A DNA stretch of 64,000 bases from Saussurea involucrata (Eukaryota; Streptophyta; Magnoliopsida; Asterales; Asteraceae). The translations under genes were made by a program, and so were the position numbers. The notes under the pieces are model-generated. The model was not told where the DNA came from and did not search any database. It saw only the letters and a list, made by a program, of their open reading frames with translations. Location of the stretch: positions 29,051,696 to 29,115,695 of the forward strand of contig CM066312.1 in assembly GCA_033807775.1 (NCBI GenBank), in the 5' to 3' direction. Of this stretch, positions 11,775 to 22,174 are shown piece after piece (position 1 is the first letter of the stretch; each line of letters begins with the position of its first letter).

Positions 11775-13460
11775 ATGACAGAAGAGGAAGCTTCAAAAGA
11801 CACCACCACAAAACCATCTATCATCATCTCAGTGGTGGATTCTGATATGGAGGCTGACAGAACCTCTGAGGGTATCCAGGCACAAACACCGGTACTTCTG
11901 CATCCACATGTACATAGACTAATTGGCTCTCATCCATCCTATGACTCCTTAGCATTTAGGATCAAATCTCCAAGGTTAGGGAGTTTGACAGAGGGTGAAG
12001 CCCAAAAAGATGCCGAAGTTGGAAGAGGCACACAACCACAACCCCCTCCCAGTGCATCCCACATCTCTAACACCACCAGTCTGGTGGTAGAAGGTGTCAT
12101 TGAACAAGAGAAGCACAGCTCGATCCTAACCCAAACAAACCGGGCAGAGGTACCTTTTTCCACCTTTGTGCCACTGATAACCGGGGAAACCATTCCAAGG
12201 GAGGTCTCTCCAAAGGACTCACCTTTAGTTCGTGATCATTCGCCCCAGATCACTTCTGAAATCCCAACAGAGGAATTTGTTTCCTCTGACACGCACACAC
12301 TTATAGGTCCCAACAGCTCTTAAGAGGAGCTTAGAAAGCATAACGACGAAGGGACTGTCGACAAGTCCCCAAGTCAACTTGTGGATACTCCTGTACCCAC
12401 CTCTGGAGTGGATTAGGACAATGTGCTTAACAGAACTTCTGTAGAGCATGAGGCCACAAAAACCTCTGCTCAAGGATCAGAAGGAAATCCTTCCGCCCTC
12501 AACATCAAAACAGGGGCGAAAGAAGGTGTCCTAGGAACAAGGACAAAATCTGGGGAAGAATGTGTTCCCCTAGAGGTTACACCTGGTTCATATGTCGCAA
12601 GGGGTGAGTTCCAAACCCTTATCACCTCTATGACCAATTCATTAAAGGAGATGAAAAGCTCCTTTGATACTTTTGCACAATCCTCTATAAGGGCAATTAC
12701 AGATCCGACCACCAAAGTGGACCACCTGTCCACAGAGGTGAAAACTGCAATGGCCAAAGTGCAACCTGCTGCAGCAGCCTCTGCAACCCCTGCACCGGCC
12801 TCCACTTCTGCTCTGGAAACCTCCATCGCCAATCTTTCAAAACAGCTGAAGAAGGCCCGGAAAGCAGTGAAGAACATCCCACAAACCTCTGCTCCCATCA
12901 TCACCATCGAAGATCTTCAAAAGGCTCTGGATAAAGTCCAAGAGCATACTCTTGATCAAACCAAGGCTCTGAAGCCTACGGACTATTTCACCAGAGCACA
13001 AATCACGGAATTAGGTCAAGGTGTTCTGAATGAGATGACCGAATTCATCAGGGCCTTCACCGCTGTCAACGCCAATTATGTCAGAGGCTTCCAATCCGGC
13101 GTGGGGAAACTACACTTCAACTCAGAGGCAGAGGTCGCCTACCTTCTTGGCATCTGCGATGACTTGTGTGCCAAAATGCTTGCCGTAGGTGCCTCTCAGC
13201 CCAAGAAGCCAGAAACTACATGCGGGGCAGAGGGTGCTAGGAAGAAGGGTCAGGATGACTCTGATGATGATTCTGATGGATCATCAGGTCATCCTGAGGG
13301 GGAGAAACATAGGAAAGAAAGAGCGACTAACAGAGATTTACCAGCTCCACCACCAATTAATGTCGAACCAATAATCCAAGTACCTGAAACCACTAAACCA
13401 CTGAAGATCAACAACAGCAGAACAAAACCACAGAGGAAACACCCACCTCTGTGGAAATAA
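11775..13460 (+). pseudogene. Element D accessory ORF, acidic linker and coiled-coil domain
   Basis: The reading continues in a second frame. It contains an acidic Ser/Thr/Pro-rich linker (11775-12323), then stops, then a 345-codon stretch (12423-13460). The latter opens with CVPLEVTPGS, followed by a heptad-like segment (MTNSLKEMKSSFDTF...KVDHLSTEVKTAM), a second lysine/leucine-rich helix (ANLSKQLKKARKAVK), and a conserved block with TRAQITELGQGVLNEMTEF, KLHFNSEAEVAYLLGICDDLCAKM. The same order is found in B (35889-35200). The long predicted helices suggest oligomerisation. Function is unknown. Stops and a frame change at about 11750 show decay. Confidence 0.72.
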
Positions 13461-14998
13461 CTCATCAAAAGGAGAACGCAACCTCACCCAAGGTAAAGAT
13501 AGCCTCAGAGCATGTCCAAATCCTAACCTCTTCAGAAGATGAACTACCAACCCCAACACCAAACCCAACTGAAGAAACCACACTACCATCCCCGACCACA
13601 GAAGCTGAAAAGACAAAATCTTTACCTCCCAAACCTAAAACAACAGAAGACCCCAAAACCAAACCCAGATACAAAACCAAATCCAGATCCAAAACCATAG
13701 CTCAAAAACCAAGGAAGTATCTGAGCAAAACCCCAACCAAACCCACCTCACCAACCAATCCCTCTAACAAACTAACAGAGGCACATCCACCAAAGACCTC
13801 AGAGGCTCAACAGATGAATCCAAAAGAGGCAACCCCACCGAAAAGAACAGAAGCACCCACAACTAAGCCCTCATAAGCTCAATAGATAAAACTAACAGAG
13901 GCAAACCAAACCGAACAAGTAGAACAGCCTAAGGCAAAAGACAAAGGAAAGGGGATAGAGACAGAGGAACCTAAAAAGAAAAAGCCAAAGCATCAACCCA
14001 CAGAGAAACTGATGAAAAGCGCTTTTGACGCATTCGTCACCCCTAAGCTTGAAAAAGAAGATTGGTCTTTCGGAATCACTCCTCTGTCATCTAAGCCTGT
14101 CATGGATCCAAAGGCAAAACCTTCAGAAGACAGGGTGGCCCAAATTAAAAGCAGAATGGATGCTCTATGCAGGCCCATGCCTCCACCTGTTGCACCTCCA
14201 CGCCAAATGGAAGAGGTGGTGTACAAGTTTTTATACAGAAGAGGCATCAATGACCCTCTGCCAAAATCCAATCTGCCACCTAATCTTCTTAAGGAACTAA
14301 AAGAAGACTTCTACAGAACAAAAGCCAAACCTGTTGACCAAGTCTTCTCAAATTCTAAGATCACAAAGGTCGTATACTGCAAGCTCTCCAGCACCAGAGG
14401 AACAGCGATACACTACAACATTTATCATGTCAAAAGGGCTGACAGAACCGAAACCAAGTTCTCAGATGTTGATCTGAGGAACATGAGCCCTTATGACCTG
14501 CCTGAACTTCTGAGCTGGGCTAGACAGAACTACAACACACGACTTGAAGTACAGAGGGCATATTGTGTGATCAAAAAGACTATGCGCGAAAAGCTTCTAC
14601 TATACAGTCTTATAGATTTCCAAGTTGGACTCGACCTTGGTGTAGAGAGACTAAATCTGCCGCCACCAGAAGATGACTACCCACCTTCTGCCAGACCAAA
14701 CTCCATCATCACCTTTCCAAGGATTGGGTACGTCTATCAAGATCCCGTTGGGAAGTCAAGGCTATTCCAAGAGATTGAATGTCAGAAGTATGCCACAAGC
14801 ACTCTACTGGAGTTCAGAACCAATCTCTTAGAGCACAGAGGAACAGAGTTCATGGATCAAGCTTTTGCCCACAAATTAATAAAGGTCATCGACTCTGTCA
14901 TAAGCTTTAGAAACCTCTGCATCAGAATATATCATGAACTCAAAGATGGAGGACTCGACAACCAAAAACTCAATGACTTCCCACATGCAAGAGTCTGA
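13451..14998 (+). pseudogene. Element D accessory ORF, Pro/Thr-rich linker and C-terminal domain
   Basis: A third frame takes over, overlapping the previous one at 13451-13460. A Lys/Pro/Thr-rich linker with TEA/TEV repeats leads to a 328-codon domain starting at 14012 (MKSAFDAFVTPKLE). Shared blocks are EEVVYKFLY, VYCKLSSTRG, DLRNMSPYDLPELLSWA, RAYCVIKKTMREKLLLYSLIDFQ, CQKYATSTL, and a Leu-rich end up to a TGA at 14996-14998. This domain is the best conserved part of the ORF in A, B and D, which argues for past selection. I cannot assign it to a named family. Confidence 0.75.
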
Positions 14999-15185
14999 CA
15001 TCTTCATCCTTCCTCTGCCTACTTACTTTTCATCTCTGAAGCATTGTAATCAAATGTAAATGCCTCTGGCATATCCTTATATGAAAAGTAAACTTTCTAC
15101 AGAGGTCAATTACCGCTTGTCGTTTACTTAGCTTAGAAAACCATGCATTTTTCAATTTTTTATATTTCAATACTTAGGGGGAGAT
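14999..15185 (+). other. D 3' untranslated region with polypurine tract
   Basis: A short non-coding stretch ends in TTAGGGGGAGAT (15174-15185) directly against the 3' LTR. This is the PPT expected to prime plus-strand DNA. The equivalent tract flanks the LTR of B at 33338-33349 on the other strand. Confidence 0.85.
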
Positions 15186-15884
15186 TGTTAGCTCCAACTT
15201 CTATGAAAAGAAGTATTGAAAAATAGGCTAACTGTAAAACATCGACATAGCCTCTGCCAAGACACCGAAAGAAAACTCTGCAGAAGACGTTCACAGAGGA
15301 CAAAGCCACAGGGCCTCTGTCAGACTTGACAGAGCCTCTGTGGTATTGAAGATTTGGAAGACTTTGAAGAATGAAGATCAAGACAAAGACATTCATGCCT
15401 CTTACGTGCTTCTGCAGTACGAAGATCCTGAAGATCATTCGTACAAGACGTGCCCTGCCAACTCCTTATGTCAACCTCTGATGGGGTACAGCCTTAGTAG
15501 AAAATGGCGCACTACATTAACGTTGTACCTGTTGCAGATTTACGATGTTGTCTTTGTACTATTAGTACTTCTTGGCTCCCTATTGTCCCTTATAGAATAG
15601 TATAAATAGAAGGCTCATGTTAAGCTCTTCCATTAACGTTTGCACAACACACACACCCGTTAGAGCAGAATTCATATTATACCTTCGGTGTTCTTGGTGT
15701 TCTTATTTAATGAATACAAAGTGAATCTTTGAGTTAATCTCGCATTTATTTATACTTTGTTTATTTGATTCCGTGTGTTTTTCTACCTAAGAATATCTCT
15801 TTAGTTCGTTAAAACGCTTCCGCACTCTTATTTGTTTGAACTAATATATATTTATATCATTGTTGAGTAATATCGGGATCAACA
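15186..15884 (+). repeat. Element D 3' LTR
   Basis: It is a 699-bp match to 1404-2102 with about 40 mismatches by hand count, starts TGTTAGCTCC and ends GATCAACA. The TATA box equivalent is at 15601-15608. Confidence 0.95.
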
Positions 15885-15889
15885 ACTTG
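15885..15889. repeat. Target-site duplication of element D, right copy (ACTTG)
   Basis: ACTTG directly follows the CA end of the 3' LTR and matches 1399-1403. Confidence 0.93.
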
Positions 15890-18061
15890 TGTTAGAGGTT
15901 TGATCGCTAGTGGTGGTTGTAGGATGGCTCTGCTTCTTTTCTCCCCATCATGATGATCTGGCGGCCCATCAGAGTTATCATGTTCCCCATCATCTTTCCT
16001 ACCCTCTGCTTGGCATGTACTCGGTGGCTTATGGGGTTGACTTGCGCCGGCTGCAATCATTTTCGCGCATAGGTCATCATAGATGCCAAGCAGGTACGCA
16101 ACTTCTGCTTTGGAATTGAAACGAAGCTTTCCCACACTGTTCTGGAATTCCTTTACATATGAGGCTTTCGCAGAAGTAAACGCCTTGATAAACTCTGTCA
16201 TTTCATTGAGAACGCCTTGACCAAGTTCTGTTAACTATGCCCTTATCATGTAGTCTATTTTTTTTATAGCCTATGTTTGCTCTATTGTTTGCTCTTGAAC
16301 CTTCTCTAGAGCTTTGCGTAAGTCGTCGGAGGTTATGCCTAGGGCTGCAGGAGTTTAGGTTGTTAGAGCTTTGGCAGCTTTCCTGGCCTTTTTGATCTGC
16401 TTGGATAGGTTGGCGACAGAAGCCTCAGTGGCAGAGGTGCTTGCGCTATGTGCATGAGTGCTCAGGATAGATTTCAGCAGAGCATTGGTATCCTTGACGT
16501 CCTTTGACAGGGATTCAACTTTAGTTGCCAGGTCATTTATAGCCTTCTTAGTGTTTTCTGCAGTGGAATTGACCAAGCTTTTCAACTCGGTATGAGGGTT
16601 CCTCTAGCCGGTTAGATGGGGAAGGGTTCGAGCTGTGCGGCTTTTTCAATACTTCTATTCGCCACTAGACTGGCAGAACTAGATATGAGGGTTGCACTAG
16701 GAGGGGGAATTGGTTGTGTGCCACTTCCATCTTCGGCATCTTTAACACTCTCTTGCTCTGTGGGGTTTCCTAAAACCTTAGGAGTCTCTATTCTACACTC
16801 TACTTCTTCCCATTTATCTTTTGCAGCCACAAATTCCTCTGTGTGCTCTAGATCTGGATCATAGCTTGGTGGAGAAGCAAGTAGGTCTGATTTGATAGGG
16901 CCTTCTAGAGTCTTTGCGTCGTTGCCAGTGGGGGTTCTATCCTCCATTTCCAAATCAGAATCAACATCTGCCACTGTGAAATCTGGGACAGTGTTGGTGT
17001 TGAACTCTGGGATAGCTTCGGCTTCCCATCCAGAGGTATCAAGAGGGTTTGCAATATTTGAGCTCTATAGGAAAGAAGCAAAGTCATTTGGCTCTGCAAA
17101 GCGAACAGGGGTTGGTGATTTCAGGTTAGGTTCTGCGTGGGTCACTTACTCTGCAATGGTCTGCAGAGGGGATTTGTGTTTGTGGGTTCTCTTCTTTTTC
17201 TGTGGCTTTGAGGCTCCTTCCTCAGTGGTTGTTGATTTGCGTTTCTTTTTCTTCTCCTTTTGTGGAGAGGGTGCTGAAGAGGACACAACAGTTTGTTCGG
17301 GAGGTGGTTGCAGAGGAGTTTTAGTACTGGCATAGGGGATTTCTTTTGCAACTTTGAGCCTTCTTTGTTTTTACCACTTGTCGAGGTGGTTGTTCTGTGG
17401 CCTGGGGTGGGGCTGTAAAAGTCTTTGTAGCTGATCTAGCTTGCCTAACCCTTTCTACCATCTGCCTATGTTTCTCCAGAGCTACGGCCCAAGCTTCTTC
17501 ACTCAACCTTACTACTACCTCAGTTCCTATTGGGACACCTAAGCGTGGGGGGGGGGGGGGGGGGGGAGGGTCACAGGACTCGGTTGGGGAGCCATGTGTG
17601 CACGCACATACTCTCTTTTAAGATCTTCGTTAGAAGCATAAATCAACATCTTCTCTGACAGTGGCCTGCAGTGCCTGTATCTTTCTGCATGAATGGTGGG
17701 GGACATCTTCCATAGAGGATAAGTCTTGACAATTTGCCCTTCCATTGGCCATTTTTCACCTGTTAGCAGAGGCTCTATGAGAATGCCCAAGATCCGTTGA
17801 AACTGCAGAGCTGGAAGTTGACCCTTATTGCCATTTGCCTTCTTTGTGGACTGTCTGTGCTCTATAGTAGCAATCAATTCTTGCATAATCAATGCAACAT
17901 ATTCAAGGGTAAATCATAGTATATTCCATACATGATTGAAAGGATTTGGTGGGAGCTCTGATCTGGGCTTCCCACTTTGCCAGTGAGGCATCTGTTGAGT
18001 GTGGAAAAGAGGGTATTCCACAAAGGAGGCAGCCTGTTTGTTTGGAAGTCATTTATTTTTG
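15890..18061 (-). pseudogene. Element A accessory ORF, central part
   Basis: Read on the minus strand from 18061 down, this is the end of the N-terminal domain (TIEHRQSTKK, LQFQRILGILIEPLL, GEKWPMEGQIVKTYPL; 17892-17539), the basic linker (about 17351-17142), acidic linkers (16974-16612), the helical segment (KSLVNSTAENTKKAINDLATKVESLSKDV; 16585-16355) and the block ending FNSKAEVAYLLGIYDDLCAKM (16201-15890). All are recognisable by comparison with D and B. Frameshifts and stops break it into at least six pieces. The ORF resumes on the far side of element D at 1403. Confidence 0.8.
17547..17566. repeat. 20-base G homopolymer in element A
   Basis: An uninterrupted run of 20 G lies in the accessory ORF. 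On the coding strand it reads as a proline run where D and B have an ordinary PRLGVPLGT-like sequence. It is probably slippage, and its exact length should not be trusted. Confidence 0.85.
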
Positions 18062-18074
18062 ACAGAGGGGTGTT
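18062..18074. repeat. Target-site duplication of the LINE, left copy
   Basis: ACAGAGGGGTGTT matches 19015-19027 with one mismatch (13 bp). The last two bases merge with the T run of the LINE tail. Confidence 0.7.
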
Positions 18075-19014
18075 TTTTTTGGAGGAAAAATCCTGGCAGT
18101 ATATTAAAATAAAAGAAGAACAAATCGTTTAGGCAAAAAGCCCCCACAATCCAAAAAAGCCACACACGGATCTAAAAACAAACCACAAAACCAACATCCA
18201 AAACAAGCATAGAGTAATAGATAAAAAGCGCATGCTAAAGAAAATAAACCAACACCCCATCTACCAAAAGCAAAATATGACCACCACACCTCGAAAATCA
18301 ACCATCTTCATGCAAAGACACCGCAACCTTCATTTTGAACTTCCATGCCATCCTTGATAGCACACAATCTCTAATCTCTTTAATAATCTGCAAAGCCACA
18401 CGATTTTGAGCTCGAAAAAGCCTTCTATTCCTCTCTTGCTAGGCAAAGAAAATCGTCGCCGAAATACCAAGTCTTTGGATCGTCTTTCTCGGGTTACCGA
18501 AAAGAGCAACAATCAAATCCCATGAATACGGTAATATCATACCAAACTCATCTTTTACGCCATGCCAAATTTCCTTAGCAAAAGGACAATCAAAAAATAA
18601 GTGGTCATGAGAATCCATGCATCCCAAGCAAAACACACAACGCGGATCGGGAGGATCATGCTTCCACGAAGCAATCCTATCATGAGTAGGAAGACACCGA
18701 CGACAAGCCAACCACAAACAAAAAGCATGCTTAGGGATAAAGTCACGGAACCAAACCCCTTTGCTCCAAGCCTTGAACGGAGGCGTGCCAACCATAGAAA
18801 TCCAAGCTTCCTTAACAGAAAAGGAAGTAGATTCTGGTTAACACCCACCCAACATAAGTCATCAGATTCGCCATCAACGATTTGAGGGACCGCTATCGTC
18901 GACAGGTTATCCACCCATTGTAGCCAATCATGAGGCCACACTCAATTACAATGAACAATAAGCTCTCTAACCGTAGTGTCCACATTTAACTCGTGAGCAG
19001 GTATAGAACGACAC
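18075..19014 (-). mobile_element. 5'-truncated L1-type LINE fragment inserted in element A
   Basis: This 940-bp insertion interrupts the accessory ORF of A; the A protein resumes on both sides. On the minus strand it carries the C-terminal end of a LINE ORF2 and a short 3' untranslated region, then a short A tail (T run at 18073-18080 on the plus strand). Imperfect 13-bp duplications flank it. The 5' truncation, A tail and variable-length duplication are the signature of target-primed reverse transcription. Confidence 0.82.
18329..18941 (-). pseudogene. LINE ORF2 C-terminal remnant (zinc-binding RT-associated domain)
   Basis: The minus strand reads WPHDWLQWVDNLS..., then after a frame change near 18820, PPFKAWSKGVWFRDFIPKH, AFCLWLACRRCLPTHDRI and CVFCLGCMDSHDHLFFDCPFAKEIW. 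This Cys/His pattern is the zf-RVT domain found after the reverse transcriptase in plant L1-type LINEs. It ends with an Arg-rich tail (QERNRRLF...), as usual for this family. The polymerase and endonuclease domains are missing. It is non-functional. Confidence 0.85.
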
Positions 19015-19027
19015 ACAGACGGGTGTT
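19015..19027. repeat. Target-site duplication of the LINE, right copy
   Basis: ACAGACGGGTGTT, one mismatch from 18062-18074. The A protein continues directly after it (GYN... in the LGYNTQL block). Confidence 0.7.
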
Positions 19028-19552
19028 GTAACCAAGCATTTCATCAAATGCACAGAGGTCTGCGTCAGAGGGGTCTTCGGCATACTGCTTGATTTCCAAC
19101 ATTCCTCTGGTAGGAAGTTCAAATTCATAGGAAATCATAGTCCTATTAAAACCTATGTTGATGTTCTGTGAGTTATCTGGTTTTGATACATATCCCTTGA
19201 TCTAGTTGGTTTCAGGGTCATAATAGCAGCTTTGCCAGAACTGATTCATATATCTGGCAAGGATCTTGGTGATGTTCTTGGTTAGCAGATGTCTGAGACG
19301 GTGGTTTTCTAAGACGTTCAACAATATTGCTTGTTCTTCCCCAAAATAATTTTTATTGAGGACCAGGTAGTGATTATTGGGTTTAAGTGGCAGGGTGTTT
19401 TCGAAGAAGGCATTATCTAAGAAATGTTGCAAATGGTTAGATGGTGCGTGATGAACAGAGTCAGCACTGTTCACCTTTTCTTGATGGATTTGTGGATTTG
19501 CAGGGTTGTTGGAATGCTCAAATGAAGCAGGAGAGTTAGCAGGTGAAGCCAT
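19028..19552 (-). pseudogene. Element A accessory ORF, N-terminal part
   Basis: The start codon at 19552-19550 opens MASPANSPASFEHS, similar to the D and B starts. The conserved ARYMNQFWQSCYYD block is followed by a stop at 19202-19204. The reading continues in the same style (NRTMISYEFELPTRG) up to the LINE insertion. No signal peptide is seen. Confidence 0.78.
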
Positions 19553-20108
19553 TTGAATGTTTGCTTGAGTGTTCTTGAGAAAATAGCAAAGATTTGCAGG
19601 TTGTTCTTGAGATTTGCAGGTTTTGCTAGATCACCGGAGAAATCAGAGAGAAAGGGTTGGTAAAATTGAAGAGAAAGGGTAAAAATGGGTTTTATGGTGG
19701 GTAGATTAGGATAGAATTTGGGCGGTAAAAAGTGAATTCTATAAAGTTTGCAGTCCGCACTCGAGTGTACAGCTGGGTTCAACGCTTCAGTATTGTCGTG
19801 TGGCATGCACGTCCAATAGAAACGTGCCACGTCAGAAGTGGCGGTGTACGATGGAACGTCGTGCGGTGCTCAAAAATGCTGAGCGCGTGGAAGTTGATAC
19901 GCCCAAGTGACTGTCACTTTTGAAAATAACCCGCACCTCAGAAGATTTCAAAACACACAAGTGTTGGAAATTATAGAAGCTATGTGGTGGAGTTAGCTCT
20001 GTGGTCTGAAGTCTTCTTAAAAAAGCACCAGAATTGCACATTTTCTTTACCAAAAATATATTTGAAAAGGCAATGGGGTGATCGAGAGTTTCCACTAGAA
20101 GTCATGAT

Positions 20109-20160
20109 CACAGAGGCCTTGTCGCACAGAGGCTCTGTGAAACGTGACAGAGGCTCTATG
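20109..20160 (-). repeat. Second palindrome cluster of element A
   Basis: CACAGAGGCCTTGT, CACAGAGGCTCTGTG and ACAGAGGCTCTAT are centred near 20116, 20132 and 20153. The middle one is the best palindrome of the window. Confidence 0.7.
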
Positions 20161-20493
20161 ACCAAGAATTTCTAATTGTAAAAAAATTATCAAAAGATTT
20201 TGATCTCCCAAGGTTTTGACTAGCTAAAACAGGTAATTTTGGACATATTTTAAAAGTTATGTCCGAGAAAAGTTCTTTGAAAAACTGGTTTGTGCGATGT
20301 GCTTACCCAATGTCTCTCAATTTGCTCGGCATGATTGCCTACTTCTGTTGATTGATATGATCAAAGAAATTCTTTGGCTCCCCCTTGAATGATCAACCTT
20401 TGTAGATTATCTTAAGGTCTCCTTCTACTCCCCCTTGATCTATACTTGGATCGGATATAGATAAGTAGAGCATAAAACATAGATCAGGCACAT

Positions 20494-20550
20494 AAGAGGT
20501 TCTGTGAGAATGGACAGAGGCTCTGTGCCACTTCACAGAAGCTCTGTTGG
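20494..20550 (-). repeat. Triple CAGAG/CTCTG palindrome array of element A
   Basis: Sites AGAGGTTCTGTG, ACAGAGGCTCTGTG and CACAGAAGCTCTGTT are centred about 20500, 20520 and 20540, spaced 20 bp. They lie about 100 bp after the end of pol, as in D and B. Confidence 0.75.
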
Positions 20551-20643
20551 TTACAGAACTTTGAAACTTTATAGAATGTACATGCTGAAAGATTGAAGTA
20601 TTTACATATATACAAAAGTATTTAATCTCACTTACAGAGGGAT

Positions 20644-22174
20644 TTAGCTCTTGTTCAGCATTCCCAACTTACCCACCAAGAATATGAATCTTTTCTCATC
20701 AAGTGCTTTGGTGAATAAGTCCGCAAGTTGATATTTTGTAGACACAAAGTACATCTCTATGGTGCCCTGTTCAACATGATGCTTTAAAAAGTGGTACCTG
20801 ATATCTATGTGTTTTGTCTTAGAGTGCTGCACAGGGTTGGCAGAGATCGCAATGACGTTTTTGGAGTCACATAGGATTGGTAACTTTTGGATATCTAGAC
20901 CATAGTCTTTGAGCTGAGTTCTCGTCCACAGAACTTGTAAACAACAGCTGGCAGCAACAAGGTATTCTGCTTCTGCTGTGGATGTTGACACACAGTTCTG
21001 CTTCTTAGAAGTCCAGCTTACTAGTTTACCACCTAGGAATTGGAAACTCCCAGAGGTACTTTTCCTGTCTAGCTTGCATCCTCCGTAATCTGAATCTGTA
21101 TAAGCAATAAGATCAAAGCTAGAGTTCTTTGGATACCAGAGACCAAGATTCTTGGTTCTTTAAGGTATCTAATGATTCTCTTGACAGCAAATAGGTGGGA
21201 TTCTTTGGGGTTAGCTTGATACCTTGCACAAAGACATGTGACATACATTATGTGTGTCCTACTAGCAGTTAAGTATAGAAGAGACCCGATCATGCCTCTG
21301 TAAGCTTGCGCTCGACAGATTTTCCTCTTGGGTCTGAGTGTAACTTAGATCCAGTGGCCATGGGGGTCTTCATGACAGAGGCATCAGAGAATTTGAATTT
21401 TGAAAGTATGTCAGATACATATTTTGATTGATTTATAAAGATTCCCTCTCGTGACTGTTTGACTTAGAGTCCTAGGAAGAAGTTTAATTCCCCCATCATA
21501 CTCATTTCAAACTCACTCTGCATGAGTTTTTCAAAATCTGTGCAATATTTTGCGTTAGTAGAGCAAAAAATAATGTCGTCCACATATATTTGGACAAGTA
21601 GAATCTCATCACCTTTTCTCTTATAGAACAAAGTTGTATCGGTAGTACCTCTTTCGAACTCGTTAACAAGGAGAAAGGTTGAAAGGCGTTCATACCATGC
21701 TCATGGGGCCTATTTGAGTCCATACAGGGCCTTATCTAGATAGTAGACATGGTTGGGGTATTTAGCACTTTCGAACCCTAATGGTTGTTGGACATATACT
21801 TCTTCTTGAATCTGTCCATTTAGAAAGGCAGATTTGACGTCCATTTGAAATACCTTAAAACCTCTGTGGGCTGCAAAGGCTAAGAAGATTCTTATCACTT
21901 CGAGCTATGCAACAGGGGCAAAGTTTTCTTCGTAGTCAATTCCTTCTGCCTGACAGTATCCCTTAGCCACCAGTCTTGCCTTGTTTCTGATGACCACTCC
22001 ATCCTCATCCTTCTTGTTTCTGAAGACCCATCTAGTCCTTATGGCAGTTTTCCCTCTTGGTAGAGGAACAAGGGTCCACACTTTTTTTCTCTCAAATTGG
22101 AGAAGCTGCTCTTGCATTGCTTCCACCCAATTTGGATATTCCAGAGCTTCAGAAACTCTCTTAGGTTCGATCAC
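20644..22174 (-). pseudogene. pol: Element A reverse transcriptase and RNase H
   Basis: The minus strand reads IEPKRVSEALEYPNWVEAM at the right edge, then KARLVAKGYCQAEG, MDVKSAFLNGQIQEEVYVQQP, the intact catalytic box YVDD (21575-21586), FFLGLQVKQS-like remnants, and RNase H with STAEAEYLVAASC, DSKNVIAIS and KHIDIRYHFLKHH. Frame changes near 21900, 21700, 21400 and 21160, plus stops, prevent translation. Catalytic residues that can be read are less eroded than in D, although D is the younger insertion. The C-terminus ends at 20644 with GKLGMLNKS. Confidence 0.9.

Larger units (their letters stand above)
1404..15884 (+). mobile_element. Element D: complete 14.5-kb Sirevirus-type Ty1/copia retrotransposon
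   Basis: Two 699-bp direct LTRs (TGTTAG...ATCAACA), an initiator-Met PBS, gag, PR-INT-RT-RNase H, a spacer with PPT-like repeats, a roughly 5-kb accessory ORF, a PPT and flanking ACTTG duplications define the whole element. A hand alignment of the LTRs gives about 40 mismatches in 699 positions (about 5.7%). At 1.3e-8 substitutions per site per year that would be roughly 2 million years, an inference that depends on the rate. The coding regions carry stops and at least four frame changes, so the element is dead. It lies opposite in orientation to its host element A, which belongs to the same broad family. Confidence 0.95.
19553..20643 (-). other. Spacer between pol and accessory ORF of element A
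   Basis: Non-coding. Read on the minus strand from the pol end, it holds a triple palindrome array (20494-20550), two PPT-like tracts (about 20430-20437 and 20379-20386, both AAGGGGGAG-type), a second palindrome cluster (20109-20160), and a leader before the ATG at 19552. The order matches D and B. Confidence 0.75.

Noticed and set aside
10003..14998. Accessory ORF as a retroviral-type envelope gene
   Set aside because: No signal peptide, transmembrane helix or cleavage site could be seen in any of the copies.
17547..17566. G20 run as a G-quadruplex regulatory site
   Set aside because: It is an isolated homopolymer inside a dead ORF, most simply explained by slippage or consensus error.
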